Source of the DNA: Prevotella communis
GTDB taxonomy: Bacteria; Bacteroidota; Bacteroidia; Bacteroidales; Bacteroidaceae
Length of the DNA: 64,000 nt
Direction: 5' to 3'
Assembly (NCBI RefSeq): GCF_022024175.1
Contig: NZ_CP091794.1
Location: 248,001 to 312,000 of the forward strand
Shown: piece after piece, positions 54,271-62,217 of the stretch
Layout of the letters: each line of letters opens with the position of its first letter
Numbering within the stretch: the first letter of the stretch is position 1
Position numbers and translations under genes: made by a program
Notes under the pieces: model-generated
Seen by the model: the letters and a program-made list of their open reading frames with translations, nothing else
Database searches by the model: none
Told to the model about the DNA's origin: nothing

Positions 54271-56289
54271 TCACTTTTTGATTACCAACTGGTCGTTGTT
54301 CATACGCTGCATGTACTGCTGGATGATGGACTTCATCTGTCGCGTCATCTGGCTGAGCGTGTCGGCAGGTATGGATTTCAGTATATTGTGCGTAAAGGTG
54401 GAGTCTGTACGATAATGGAAGGCTGACGTGACCTGTTCGCCGTCAAACTCCAGTGCATAGGGGCCCTTCACGAATTCATAGCCATTGCTGCTCGCTACCC
54501 AGTGGAGTGCGTGGCTCTCTTCTGCTGACGTGTTGAGCATGTCCTTCCCGAAAGCCAGGTAAGGCTTGTCGTAATGCAGGTATGAGAGCACGGTGGGCAT
54601 GATATCAGTCTGCTCCACGATGTGCTGCGTGTCATAGCCTCGCAAGGCCTTGTCGCCAGGAGCGTAGAGGATGATAGGCACGCAGTAGTTGCCCAGCGTG
54701 GTGCGGTAGAATGGGTCTGTGGCGCCACTGGTGTGGTCGGCGGTAATCACGAAGAGCGTATTCTTGAACCATGGCTGCTTTTTGGCAGTCTCAAAGAAGA
54801 GGCGGAGGGCATTGTCGCTATAGGCCACGCATTCCATCACGTCGTCTTCACCCTTGGGGAACTTCCCTTTGTATCTTTCGGGCACGACGCAGGGCGTATG
54901 CGATGAGGCCGTGAATACAGCAGTCATGAAAGGCTGTTGCATCTTGGTCATCTGCTGGGCATAGAACTGCAGGAACTCCTCGTCCCAGATGGCCCAGGTG
55001 CCGTCGAAATCATCGTCGCCATGGAAGTTGGGGTCTTCATTATATTCCGTTCTGCCGTAATAATTCTTAAAGCCAGTAGCACGGGCAAAGGCCTGGAATC
55101 CCATGGAATTGTTCTGTGCGCCGTGGAAAAATGCCGTGGTGTATCCTTTCTGCTCTCCCAGCTCGCGTGCCAGTCCTGACATGTGGTTCAGGGATGCAGG
55201 TGTGAGGAACAGCGGTTCTACATAGTTGGGCAGCGACGACAGTACCGATGGCATGCCCTCGATACTCCTTCGTCCGTTGGCATAGGAATACTGCCATGTC
55301 ATGGCCCCGTTGGCTATCAGTGAGTCAAGGAATGGTGTGTATCCCTTGTAGGTGCCATTACGCAGCGTCTTGTTGTAATAGCCGAAATGCTGTTTGCCGA
55401 AACTCTCCAGAATAAACACAACCACATTCTTCGGCGTGAAAGCTACAGAGTCGGCCGGCGTATGAATAGGGGAGTAGAGTGCCAAGGCCTCTTCCTCGCT
55501 CATGTAATCGGGTGTGATGAGTGGTTTCTTGCTCAGCGTGCGATAGATGCTGAAAGGCGTGTTCAGTACGATACCTGTCTCAGCAGGACGGTCTACAAAC
55601 TGATTGGCATTGCTGATGGTGATAGGACGCACAGCGGCGGTAAAGCCTCCACGCATACCGGCCACCGTCAGGGGGATGGTTACCAGTAACGCTACTGTCT
55701 GCACAATATAATATCTGAGCAGAGGTGATGTGAAAGCAGACTTTTCACTTTTCCCCTTTCCTTTTACTCTTGGCAGGAAGGTCTTCCACAGCACCCACGA
55801 CAGCAGGAATGCCAGCAGTACCAGGTACCAGTTGGCGATAAACTGCTCGCCCATAATCTTGGTCATGCCGCCCACGCCTTCGTTACTGAACTCGTAGAAA
55901 ACCGAGGTTGTGGTGCGCTTGCCCGTAAAGGGGAAATATACACAGTCGCAGAGATTTGCCCAGATGGCAACGGAGTTACAGATAACGTAAATCCACCTGA
56001 CTACTTTGTAGTAGCCTTTACGCTCTTTCCAATGCAGGGGGAATAGCATCATCAGGATGACCAGGGCATTGGTATAGAGAATGGCTGTGGTATCAAAAAT
56101 CAGTCCAGCGCCAAATAAGTCAAGGGCGTGACCCCATGTCATGGTGTCAGCATACATACCCCAGTTCAGCAGTAGGAATACCAGTCGGCAGAATGTGAAC
56201 ATCAGGTAGACAATGCCTAAGTTGCCAACCAGTGCTATTACGGGATGATTATAAAATGAACTTTTCATTTTTGTAAATGTACTTTTCAT
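54271..56289 (-). CDS. LTA synthase-like (sulfatase-fold) phosphotransferase, 672 aa
   Basis: About five membrane helices in residues 15-215, then a periplasmic sulfatase-fold domain. Metal and active-site residues: Glu295 in VVFILESFGKQH, Ser342 in NGRRSIEGMPSVLSSLP as likely nucleophile, and FVITADHTSG. It differs from the neighbour by having Ser where that protein has Thr301. First gene of the ten-gene leftward operon. Promoter TACTTTTG at 56309-56302 leaves a leader of only about 6-8 nt; Met8 at 56268 is an alternative start. Confidence 0.85.
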   Translation of the reverse strand: MKSTFTKMKSSFYNHPVIALVGNLGIVYLMFTFCRLVFLLLNWGMYADTMTWGHALDLFGAGLIFDTTAILYTNALVILMMLFPLHWKERKGYYKVVRWIYVICNSVAIWANLCDCVYFPFTGKRTTTSVFYEFSNEGVGGMTKIMGEQFIANWYLVLLAFLLSWVLWKTFLPRVKGKGKSEKSAFTSPLLRYYIVQTVALLVTIPLTVAGMRGGFTAAVRPITISNANQFVDRPAETGIVLNTPFSIYRTLSKKPLITPDYMSEEEALALYSPIHTPADSVAFTPKNVVVFILESFGKQHFGYYNKTLRNGTYKGYTPFLDSLIANGAMTWQYSYANGRRSIEGMPSVLSSLPNYVEPLFLTPASLNHMSGLARELGEQKGYTTAFFHGAQNNSMGFQAFARATGFKNYYGRTEYNEDPNFHGDDDFDGTWAIWDEEFLQFYAQQMTKMQQPFMTAVFTASSHTPCVVPERYKGKFPKGEDDVMECVAYSDNALRLFFETAKKQPWFKNTLFVITADHTSGATDPFYRTTLGNYCVPIILYAPGDKALRGYDTQHIVEQTDIMPTVLSYLHYDKPYLAFGKDMLNTSAEESHALHWVASSNGYEFVKGPYALEFDGEQVTSAFHYRTDSTFTHNILKSIPADTLSQMTRQMKSIIQQYMQRMNNDQLVIKK

Positions 56290-56301
56290 ACTTTAAAGGT
56301 G

Positions 56302-56371
56302 CAAAAGTACGAAGAATTTACGAAAAATCAGCGTAGTAAAGGCTTTATTTCAAAAAATTGTACTACTTTTG
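56302..56371. promoter_or_regulatory. Divergent promoter pair, glycan operon / metallophosphoesterase
   Basis: Minus-strand TACTTTTG at 56309-56302 drives the glycan operon. Plus-strand TACTTTTG at 56364-56371 lies only 7 nt before the metallophosphoesterase ATG. Both leaders would be very short. Confidence 0.65.
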
Positions 56372-56378
56372 CAGTCAT

Positions 56379-57749
56379 ATGGCAAAAAAAAGAGCAAAAA
56401 GAACGACTTTAGTCGTTATTCTCCTAGTTTTGATAGGGGCTGGTTTTTGGGCATCCAGTCGTTGGGATGCCTGGTTTCGTAATCCTGAAGAGGCGCCTTA
56501 TGTATCTGAGGCAGAACCCCATCGTGTGCTGCTCACCTTTGGTGACAGTCTGGAATCGTCAAGAAATGTCAGTTGGCAGGCCGACAGTATCCTCCATCCC
56601 TCGTATCTGGAGCTGGCCCAGTTGCCTGATGGTGATACCGTAAAGGTTGAGGCCTATGGCGAAGTGTTCCGTTCACGCAGTGGCGTGGCCGCCTATTATG
56701 TGGCCCGTCTCCGTCAGTTGCGCCCTGATGCCCAGTATGCCTATCGTGCTGTGACCGACGGGAAAGCCTCTCAATGGTATCATTTCCAGACCTACAAGGA
56801 AAACCGTAACAACCTGTCGTTCATGTATGTTGGTGATGTGCAGGATACGGTGGGCGGAGCTTCCAACCGTATTCTGAAGGAAGCCTTGGCTTATCATCCC
56901 CAGACCGAGTTCCTGGTTTGTGGAGGCGACCTGACGGATCGTCCGAAAGATGAGTGCTGGGCAGAGACCTTCCGTGATGTGGACAGTATCTGTCAGGCGA
57001 TGCCCCTGCTCACCGTGACGGGTAATCACGACTATCTGAAGGGCGTCATCGTATCTTTGGAACGCCGTTTCCCCCTGATTTATTCCTATTTCCTTGATTC
57101 CAAGATTGAGGATAACCAGGTCTATACCGTCCGTTATGGTTCTGCACAGTTCTTCCTGTTGGACAGTAACCGTGAACTGCCTTACCTGCTGACCCAGCGC
57201 AGTTGGCTGGAACGTGAGTTGCAGAACAGCAGCGCACGTTGGAAGATTGTGGTTCTGCATCATCCTCTTTTCTCGTTGAAAGGCCATAACAACCTGATTC
57301 AGCGATGGGTGTTCAATGACCTGATTGAGGAGTATGGGGTTGACCTGGTGATGCAGGGTCACGAACATGCCTATGGACGCATGACGCGCCATGATGACAA
57401 TGACAAGGCAACGACGCCGGTCTATACCGTGAGCCATTGTTCACCCAAGAATTATCGCATACAGTTTGATGATGAGTTTGATAAGTTTGGTATCTCCAGT
57501 CGCTATTATCAAACCGTTGATATTAAGGGAGATACATTGGTGATGGCTACCTATGAATCCTATCATCACTCACTCTATGACTCCCTGCGTATTGTAAAGA
57601 AAGGTGATAGTGTGAATATCCTGGACTTTGGTCGTGATATTCCTGAATATATGGAATATACGCCCGACCCTTCCAGTAAGAAAGACCGGGCGTATGCCGA
57701 ACGAATCGAGGCGTATAAGGCAAAGCATCCTGAGAGGATGCGGAAGTAG
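56379..57749 (+). CDS. Purple-acid-phosphatase-like metallophosphoesterase, membrane-anchored
   Basis: Protein of 456 aa. A basic N-terminus and one hydrophobic segment (TTLVVILLVLIGAGFWASS) act as signal anchor. Residues ~40-140 look like the FN3-type domain of purple acid phosphatases (YVARLRQLRPDAQYAYRAV). The metallophosphatase core follows: MYVGDVQD, VCGGDLTD, VTGNHDY, VVLHHPLF and MQGHEHAYG, covering the metal ligands. Likely a periplasmic phosphomonoesterase or phosphodiesterase. Convergent with miaB, 3 nt apart. Confidence 0.86.
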   Translation: MAKKRAKRTTLVVILLVLIGAGFWASSRWDAWFRNPEEAPYVSEAEPHRVLLTFGDSLESSRNVSWQADSILHPSYLELAQLPDGDTVKVEAYGEVFRSRSGVAAYYVARLRQLRPDAQYAYRAVTDGKASQWYHFQTYKENRNNLSFMYVGDVQDTVGGASNRILKEALAYHPQTEFLVCGGDLTDRPKDECWAETFRDVDSICQAMPLLTVTGNHDYLKGVIVSLERRFPLIYSYFLDSKIEDNQVYTVRYGSAQFFLLDSNRELPYLLTQRSWLERELQNSSARWKIVVLHHPLFSLKGHNNLIQRWVFNDLIEEYGVDLVMQGHEHAYGRMTRHDDNDKATTPVYTVSHCSPKNYRIQFDDEFDKFGISSRYYQTVDIKGDTLVMATYESYHHSLYDSLRIVKKGDSVNILDFGRDIPEYMEYTPDPSSKKDRAYAERIEAYKAKHPERMRK

Positions 57750-57752
57750 TCC

Positions 57753-59084
57753 TTATACTTCCTCGCCGAAAAGAGTAGCGCTGGTGCTGCCTGTGATGCG
57801 CACCCGTACTGTTTCTCCAATATGGTGGTTTCCTTTGTTGAAGACCACCATTTTATTTTGTTCCGTGCGACCGCAGAGCTGCTCACGACTGCGCTTGGAG
57901 AAACCTTCTACCAGCACGTCAAACTCCTTGCCCTCGTCCTTCTTGTTCTGCTGGGCAGAAATCTCAGTCTGCAGGGCAATGAGCTCGTTCAGTCTGCGAA
58001 TCTTCTCTTCTTCTGCGATATTGTCGGGCAGATGTTTTGAGGCGTATGTGCCGGGGCGCTCAGAATATTTGAACATAAAGGCAGAGTCATAGCCTACCTC
58101 GCGCATCAGACTGAGACTGAGCTGATGGTCTTCCTCTGTCTCGTCGTGATAGCCTACGAAGATATCGGTGGACAGCCCGCAGTCAGGTATAATCCTGCGG
58201 ATGGCAGCCACACGGTCCATATACCACTCACGGGTATATTTGCGGTTCATCAGTTTCAGGATACGGTCAGAGCCGCTCTGTACGGGCAGATGGATGTGCT
58301 TGCACACATTGGGCTCTTCGGCAATGACGCGCAAGGTCTCGTCGCTCATGTCCTTAGGGTGTGAGGTGGTGAAACGGATGCGCATCTGGGGTGCCTCGTG
58401 GGCCACCAGTCTGAGGAGCTGGGCAAAAGTGACTTCTTCATTGCCACTCTCCTTCACGACTTCACTCTTGTATGAGTTCACATTCTGTCCCAGCAACGTT
58501 ACCTCCTTGAAGCCACGGTCACGCAGATCGCGTACCTCACGCAGGATGCTCTCTACGTCGCGGCTGCGCTCACGACCACGGGTGTAGGGCACGATGCAGT
58601 AGTGGCAGAAGTTGTTACAGCCACGCATGATGCTCACGAAACCGCCAATCTTATGACCCAGGCCAATGCGCTGAGGCACAACGTCCTTATAGGTCTCTGA
58701 AGTAGACAGTTCGATATTCATGGCCTTATGTCCCAGTTCGGCCTGGGCCACCAGGTCGGGCAGAGTCATATAGGCATCGGGTCCGGCCACGAGGTCGGCC
58801 CCATGATTCTCCAGCAGGTCCTGTTGCACGCGCTCAGCCATACAGCCCAGCACGCCGATAACCAACGGACGCTTGCGCTTGATGGCACCCAGTGCCTCCA
58901 AACGATGGTATATCTTCTGTTCGGCATTATCGCGCACCGAACAAGTATTCAAAAATACAGCATCGGCCTCTTCCAGACTTTCACAAGTCTCATAGCCAGC
59001 CATTTGCATTACTGAGGCCACTACCTCAGAATCGGCCACATTCATCTGACAGCCATAAGTTTCTATAAACAGTTTCTTCATCAT
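57753..59084 (-). CDS. miaB: tRNA-2-methylthio-N6-dimethylallyladenosine synthase
   Basis: Radical SAM methylthiotransferase of 443 aa, full length. The N-terminal UPF0004 domain supplies three cysteines (ETYGCQMN, FLNTCSVRD, VLGCMAERV) for one Fe-S cluster. The radical SAM motif is CNNFCHYC, and a TRAM domain closes the protein (FSKRSREQLCGRTEQNKMVVF). It adds the 2-methylthio group to i6A37 in tRNAs reading UNN codons. Starts at 59084 or the adjacent Met at 59081. Promoter TACCTTTG at 59111-59104. Confidence 0.95.
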   Translation of the reverse strand: MMKKLFIETYGCQMNVADSEVVASVMQMAGYETCESLEEADAVFLNTCSVRDNAEQKIYHRLEALGAIKRKRPLVIGVLGCMAERVQQDLLENHGADLVAGPDAYMTLPDLVAQAELGHKAMNIELSTSETYKDVVPQRIGLGHKIGGFVSIMRGCNNFCHYCIVPYTRGRERSRDVESILREVRDLRDRGFKEVTLLGQNVNSYKSEVVKESGNEEVTFAQLLRLVAHEAPQMRIRFTTSHPKDMSDETLRVIAEEPNVCKHIHLPVQSGSDRILKLMNRKYTREWYMDRVAAIRRIIPDCGLSTDIFVGYHDETEEDHQLSLSLMREVGYDSAFMFKYSERPGTYASKHLPDNIAEEEKIRRLNELIALQTEISAQQNKKDEGKEFDVLVEGFSKRSREQLCGRTEQNKMVVFNKGNHHIGETVRVRITGSTSATLFGEEV

Positions 59085-59103
59085 ATTAATTTAAATCCGG
59101 GTG

Positions 59104-59195
59104 CAAAGGTACGAACTTTTTTCTGCATATAGCCTTAAATAAAACTAATTTTTATCCACAGTTGGCACATGTGTCGTAGAAAATGTTTAATTTTG
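59104..59195. promoter_or_regulatory. Divergent promoter pair, miaB / FKBP cluster
   Basis: Minus-strand TACCTTTG at 59111-59104. Plus-strand TAATTTTG at 59188-59195 with TTG at 59162-59164 (23-nt spacer), 43 nt before the first FKBP gene. Confidence 0.65.
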
Positions 59196-59238
59196 CACGC
59201 AATTTTTGACAATACACATTATTATATAATAAAAAAGC

Positions 59239-59844
59239 ATGGATAAAGTAAGTTATGCCCTGGGTTTGGGCATCGGACAGCAGCTGGCACAGATGGGTGC
59301 TACAGATCTGAATGTAGATGATTTCGCACAGTCAATCAAGGATGTGCTCGCAGGTGCTGAGCTGAAGGTGTCGCATCGTGATGCCCAGCAGATTGTGCAG
59401 GAATATTTTGCAAAGAAGGAAGCCGCTATGAATGCAGAGCGTGCCGAGAAGGGCAAGGCTGCTAAGGAAGAGGGCGAGAAATATCTGGCTGAGAATGCCA
59501 AGAAGGAAGGTGTTATCACGACTGCCAGCGGCCTGCAGTATCAGGTGCTGAAGGAGGGTAACGGTAAGAAGCCTACCGCCAAGGATTCTGTGAAGTGTCA
59601 CTACGAGGGTTTCCTCATCGACGGTACCGTGTTCGACAGCAGTGTACAGCGTGGTGAGCCCGCCGTGTTCGGCCTGCAGCAGGTTATCGCTGGCTGGACC
59701 GAGGGTCTGCAGCTGATGTCTGAGGGTGGCAAGTACCGCTTCTTCATCCCTTACCGCCTGGCTTATGGCGAGGGTGGCGCAGGTGCTATGATTCCTCCCT
59801 TTGCTACCTTGATTTTCGATGTAGAGCTCATCGAGGTGATGTAA
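59239..59844 (+). CDS. FKBP-type peptidyl-prolyl isomerase, cytoplasmic
   Basis: Protein of 201 aa without signal peptide. The N-terminal FKBP_N dimerisation helices (MDKVSYALGLGIGQQLAQ to about residue 85) are followed by the catalytic FKBP domain: GLQYQVLKEGNG, CHYEGFLIDGTVFDSS, VIAGWTEGLQLM and YGEGGAGAMIPPFATLIFDVEL. It isomerises Xaa-Pro bonds and chaperones folding. First of three consecutive FKBP genes, all with an ENAKKEGV-type linker before the FKBP domain. Confidence 0.9.
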   Translation: MDKVSYALGLGIGQQLAQMGATDLNVDDFAQSIKDVLAGAELKVSHRDAQQIVQEYFAKKEAAMNAERAEKGKAAKEEGEKYLAENAKKEGVITTASGLQYQVLKEGNGKKPTAKDSVKCHYEGFLIDGTVFDSSVQRGEPAVFGLQQVIAGWTEGLQLMSEGGKYRFFIPYRLAYGEGGAGAMIPPFATLIFDVELIEVM

Positions 59845-59886
59845 TTGGTATATCGACAAATAACACAATAAAAATTTAAAACAAAA

Positions 59887-60756
59887 ATGAAAAAGATTTT
59901 TTCTATGGCTGTTGCAGCCATTGCTGTTGCTGGCATGATGTCATGCAACGGAAACTCGCCTAAGGCAAGTTTGAAAACTGATGTTGATACCCTGAGCTAT
60001 GCTGTCGGTATGAGTCAGAGTCAGGGTCTCATGGATTATCTGTCACGTGCCAAGGGCGTAGACACCACCTACATCGCAGAGTTCCTGCAGGGTGTTAACG
60101 ACGGTGCCAATGCCGCTGATGATCCTAAGAAGGCTGCTTATTTCGCTGGTATCGAGATTGGTCAGCAGATTTCCAACAACATGGTGAAGGGTCTGAACTA
60201 TCAGCTCTTCGGTGAGGATTCTACTCAGACCGTATCTCTCCGCAATATCCTTGCAGGTTTCGTCAATGGTGTAAAGGGCGACGGCAAGATGACTGTTCAG
60301 GAGGCTGACTCAGTTGCCAATGTTCTGTTCGAGGCTATCAAGGCCAAGGCTCAGGAGAAGCAGTTTGGTGCCAACAAGACTGCCGGTGAGAAGTTCCTGG
60401 CTCAGAATGCCAAGAAGGAAGGTGTGAAGACCCTGCCTTGCGGTGTTCAGTACAAGGTGATTAAGGAAGGCAACGGTGCTATGCCTGCTGATACCTCTAC
60501 CGTAGTGGTTAACTACGAGGGGCGTCTGGTTGACGGTACTGTGTTCGACGCTTCTAACCGTCATGGTGACCAGCCCGCCGAGTTCATGGTTGGCCGTGTT
60601 ATCAAGGGTTGGCAGGAGGCTCTGAAGGCTATGCCTGCTGGTTCAGAGTGGGAGATCTACATTCCTCAGGAGTTGGGCTACGGTGCCAACCAGTCTGGTC
60701 AGATTCCTCCTTTCTCTGCCCTGATTTTCAAGGTAGAACTTGTTGAAGTGAAGTAA
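59887..60756 (+). CDS. FKBP-type peptidyl-prolyl isomerase, lipoprotein
   Basis: Protein of 289 aa with lipobox GMMSC (Cys20), so membrane-attached in the envelope. A FKBP_N domain (about 30-170) carries DTLSYAVGMSQSQGLMDYL, and the FKBP domain has VQYKVIKEGNG, VNYEGRLVDGTVFDAS and YGANQSGQIPPFSALIFKVEL. Probably helps fold or assemble outer-membrane or surface proteins, like FkpA. It begins 42 nt after the cytoplasmic paralogue. Confidence 0.9.
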   Translation: MKKIFSMAVAAIAVAGMMSCNGNSPKASLKTDVDTLSYAVGMSQSQGLMDYLSRAKGVDTTYIAEFLQGVNDGANAADDPKKAAYFAGIEIGQQISNNMVKGLNYQLFGEDSTQTVSLRNILAGFVNGVKGDGKMTVQEADSVANVLFEAIKAKAQEKQFGANKTAGEKFLAQNAKKEGVKTLPCGVQYKVIKEGNGAMPADTSTVVVNYEGRLVDGTVFDASNRHGDQPAEFMVGRVIKGWQEALKAMPAGSEWEIYIPQELGYGANQSGQIPPFSALIFKVELVEVK

Positions 60757-60763
60757 TTCTGAT

Positions 60764-61660
60764 ATGAAGAAGATACTGACTATAGCACTCGCCCTCGTGG
60801 TGAGTGCTTCTTTTAGCACCATGGATGCTAAAAAGAAGAAGGATAAGAAGGCCGACAAGACCGAGGTGGTGAAGGCTCCCGTGAAGCTGCTCTCAAGCAG
60901 TGACTCGCTGAGCTATACCGTTGGTATGTCTGTTACCGAGGGCCTGGTAGGCTATCTGCAGTCTCAGCTGGGTGTTGACACCGCTTACATGACTGATTTC
61001 GTGGCTGGTTTCGAAGAGGCTGTCAAGGCACTGAAGGATCCCCGTCAGAAGGCGCGTATGGCTGGTGTGACGATTGCCGAGCAGGTGAGCGGACGTATGC
61101 TCTCTGGTTTGAAGCAGGAGGCCGATGGTGCTCCCGATTCCATCAACGAGCAACTCTTCTTCCGTGGCTTTGCTGATGCTTTGCTGGGTGATACCACGGT
61201 GATGACTACCGCAAAGGCTCATACCGTGTCTAGTCAGAAGACCGAGGCTAACCGTCAGGCCAAGATTGCTGCCCTGACAGAGAAAGGTCGTGCTTTCCTG
61301 GCCGAGAATGCCAAGAAGGAAGGTGTGATTTGTCTGCCCAGCGGTTTGCAGTACAAGGTGCTGAAGCAGGGTGATGGCATCGTGCCTCAGAAGACCGACA
61401 AGGTGAAGGTGCACTATGAGGGCCGACTGATCGACGGCACCGTGTTTGATGCTTCTTCTAAGCATGGAACCGAACCCGCTACCTTCCGTCCCGACCAGGT
61501 TATCAAGGGATGGACAGAGGCGCTCACCATGATGCCTGTTGGTTCTAAGTGGCAGCTCTATATTCCTCAGGAACTGGGTTACGGCGAGCGTGCTGCAGGA
61601 CAGATTCCTCCCTATTCAACCTTGATTTTTGACGTAGAATTGGTAGGTATTGATAAATAA
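60764..61660 (+). CDS. FKBP-type peptidyl-prolyl isomerase, periplasmic
   Basis: Protein of 298 aa with a signal peptide (MKKILTIALALVVSASFSTMDA) and no lipobox, followed by a Lys-rich spacer (KKKKDKKADK). FKBP_N starts with DSLSYTVGMSVTEGLVGYL; the catalytic domain has LQYKVLKQGDG, VHYEGRLIDGTVFDAS and YGERAAGQIPPYSTLIFDVEL. Soluble periplasmic chaperone-isomerase. 7 nt after the lipoprotein FKBP gene, so one operon. Confidence 0.9.
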   Translation: MKKILTIALALVVSASFSTMDAKKKKDKKADKTEVVKAPVKLLSSSDSLSYTVGMSVTEGLVGYLQSQLGVDTAYMTDFVAGFEEAVKALKDPRQKARMAGVTIAEQVSGRMLSGLKQEADGAPDSINEQLFFRGFADALLGDTTVMTTAKAHTVSSQKTEANRQAKIAALTEKGRAFLAENAKKEGVICLPSGLQYKVLKQGDGIVPQKTDKVKVHYEGRLIDGTVFDASSKHGTEPATFRPDQVIKGWTEALTMMPVGSKWQLYIPQELGYGERAAGQIPPYSTLIFDVELVGIDK

Positions 61661-61683
61661 ATCATCAATTTTTCCGAAAAAAG

Positions 61684-61741
61684 TTGCATGATTAAATAAA
61701 AAAGTGTACTTTTGCTATCAGATTGCAAAAGTACACTTTTT
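61684..61741. promoter_or_regulatory. Lrp/AsnC gene promoter inside a perfect 17-bp inverted repeat
   Basis: TTG at 61684-61686, a 20-nt spacer, and TACTTTTG at 61707-61714 form a good promoter. The -7 box lies in the left arm AAAAAGTGTACTTTTGC (61699-61715); the right arm (61725-61741) is its exact reverse complement, with a 9-nt spacer, and ends 2 nt before the start codon. An operator for the encoded Lrp-type regulator is the simplest reading. Confidence 0.75.
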
Positions 61742-61743
61742 AA

Positions 61744-62217
61744 ATGGAGAAAATTGATAACCTAGACAAGAAAATTCTGAGCATCTTGTCACAGAATGCA
61801 CGCATTCCTTTTAAGGATGTTGCCGCTGACTGCGGTGTGTCGCGTGCTGCTATTCATCAGCGTGTGCAGCGCCTTGTTGATAATAATGTTATCACGGGCA
61901 GCGGCTTTGACGTTAACCCCAAGTCTTTGGGCTATCGCACTTGTACCTATGTAGGTATCACCCTGGAGCGTGGTTCTATGTACAAGGATGTGGTGAAGCG
62001 TCTGGAACTCGTCCCTGAGGTTGTGGAGTGCCATTTCACCACAGGTCCTTATACCATGATGGTGAAACTCTATGCGCGCGACAATGAGCAGTTGATGGAC
62101 CTCATCAATGGCCAGCTGCAGGAGATTCCCGGCGTGGTGGCTACAGAGACGCTGATCTCGCTCGAACAGAGCATCAAACGTGAAATACCTGTTCATTTCG
62201 AAGAAATAGAATTGTAA
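61744..62217 (+). CDS. Lrp/AsnC family transcriptional regulator
   Basis: Protein of 157 aa. The N-terminal winged HTH (residues ~4-60) shows IDNLDKKILSILSQNARIPF and VSRAAIHQRVQRLVDNNVI; the C-terminal RAM/effector domain (about 65-150) has TYVGITLERGSMYKDVV and TTGPYTMMVKLYARDNEQLMDLI. These proteins form dimers or octamers and sense amino acids. The perfect inverted repeat over its promoter suggests autoregulation. The next gene, a dipeptidase fusion, starts at the base following its stop, so it is a likely co-transcribed target linked to amino acid or peptide supply. Confidence 0.9.
   Translation: MEKIDNLDKKILSILSQNARIPFKDVAADCGVSRAAIHQRVQRLVDNNVITGSGFDVNPKSLGYRTCTYVGITLERGSMYKDVVKRLELVPEVVECHFTTGPYTMMVKLYARDNEQLMDLINGQLQEIPGVVATETLISLEQSIKREIPVHFEEIEL

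Noticed and set aside
57742..57762. Hairpin GGAAGTA/TACTTCC over the convergent ends of the phosphoesterase and miaB
   Set aside because: Only 7 bp, no T tract on either side, and both arms lie partly in coding sequence; too weak to call a terminator.
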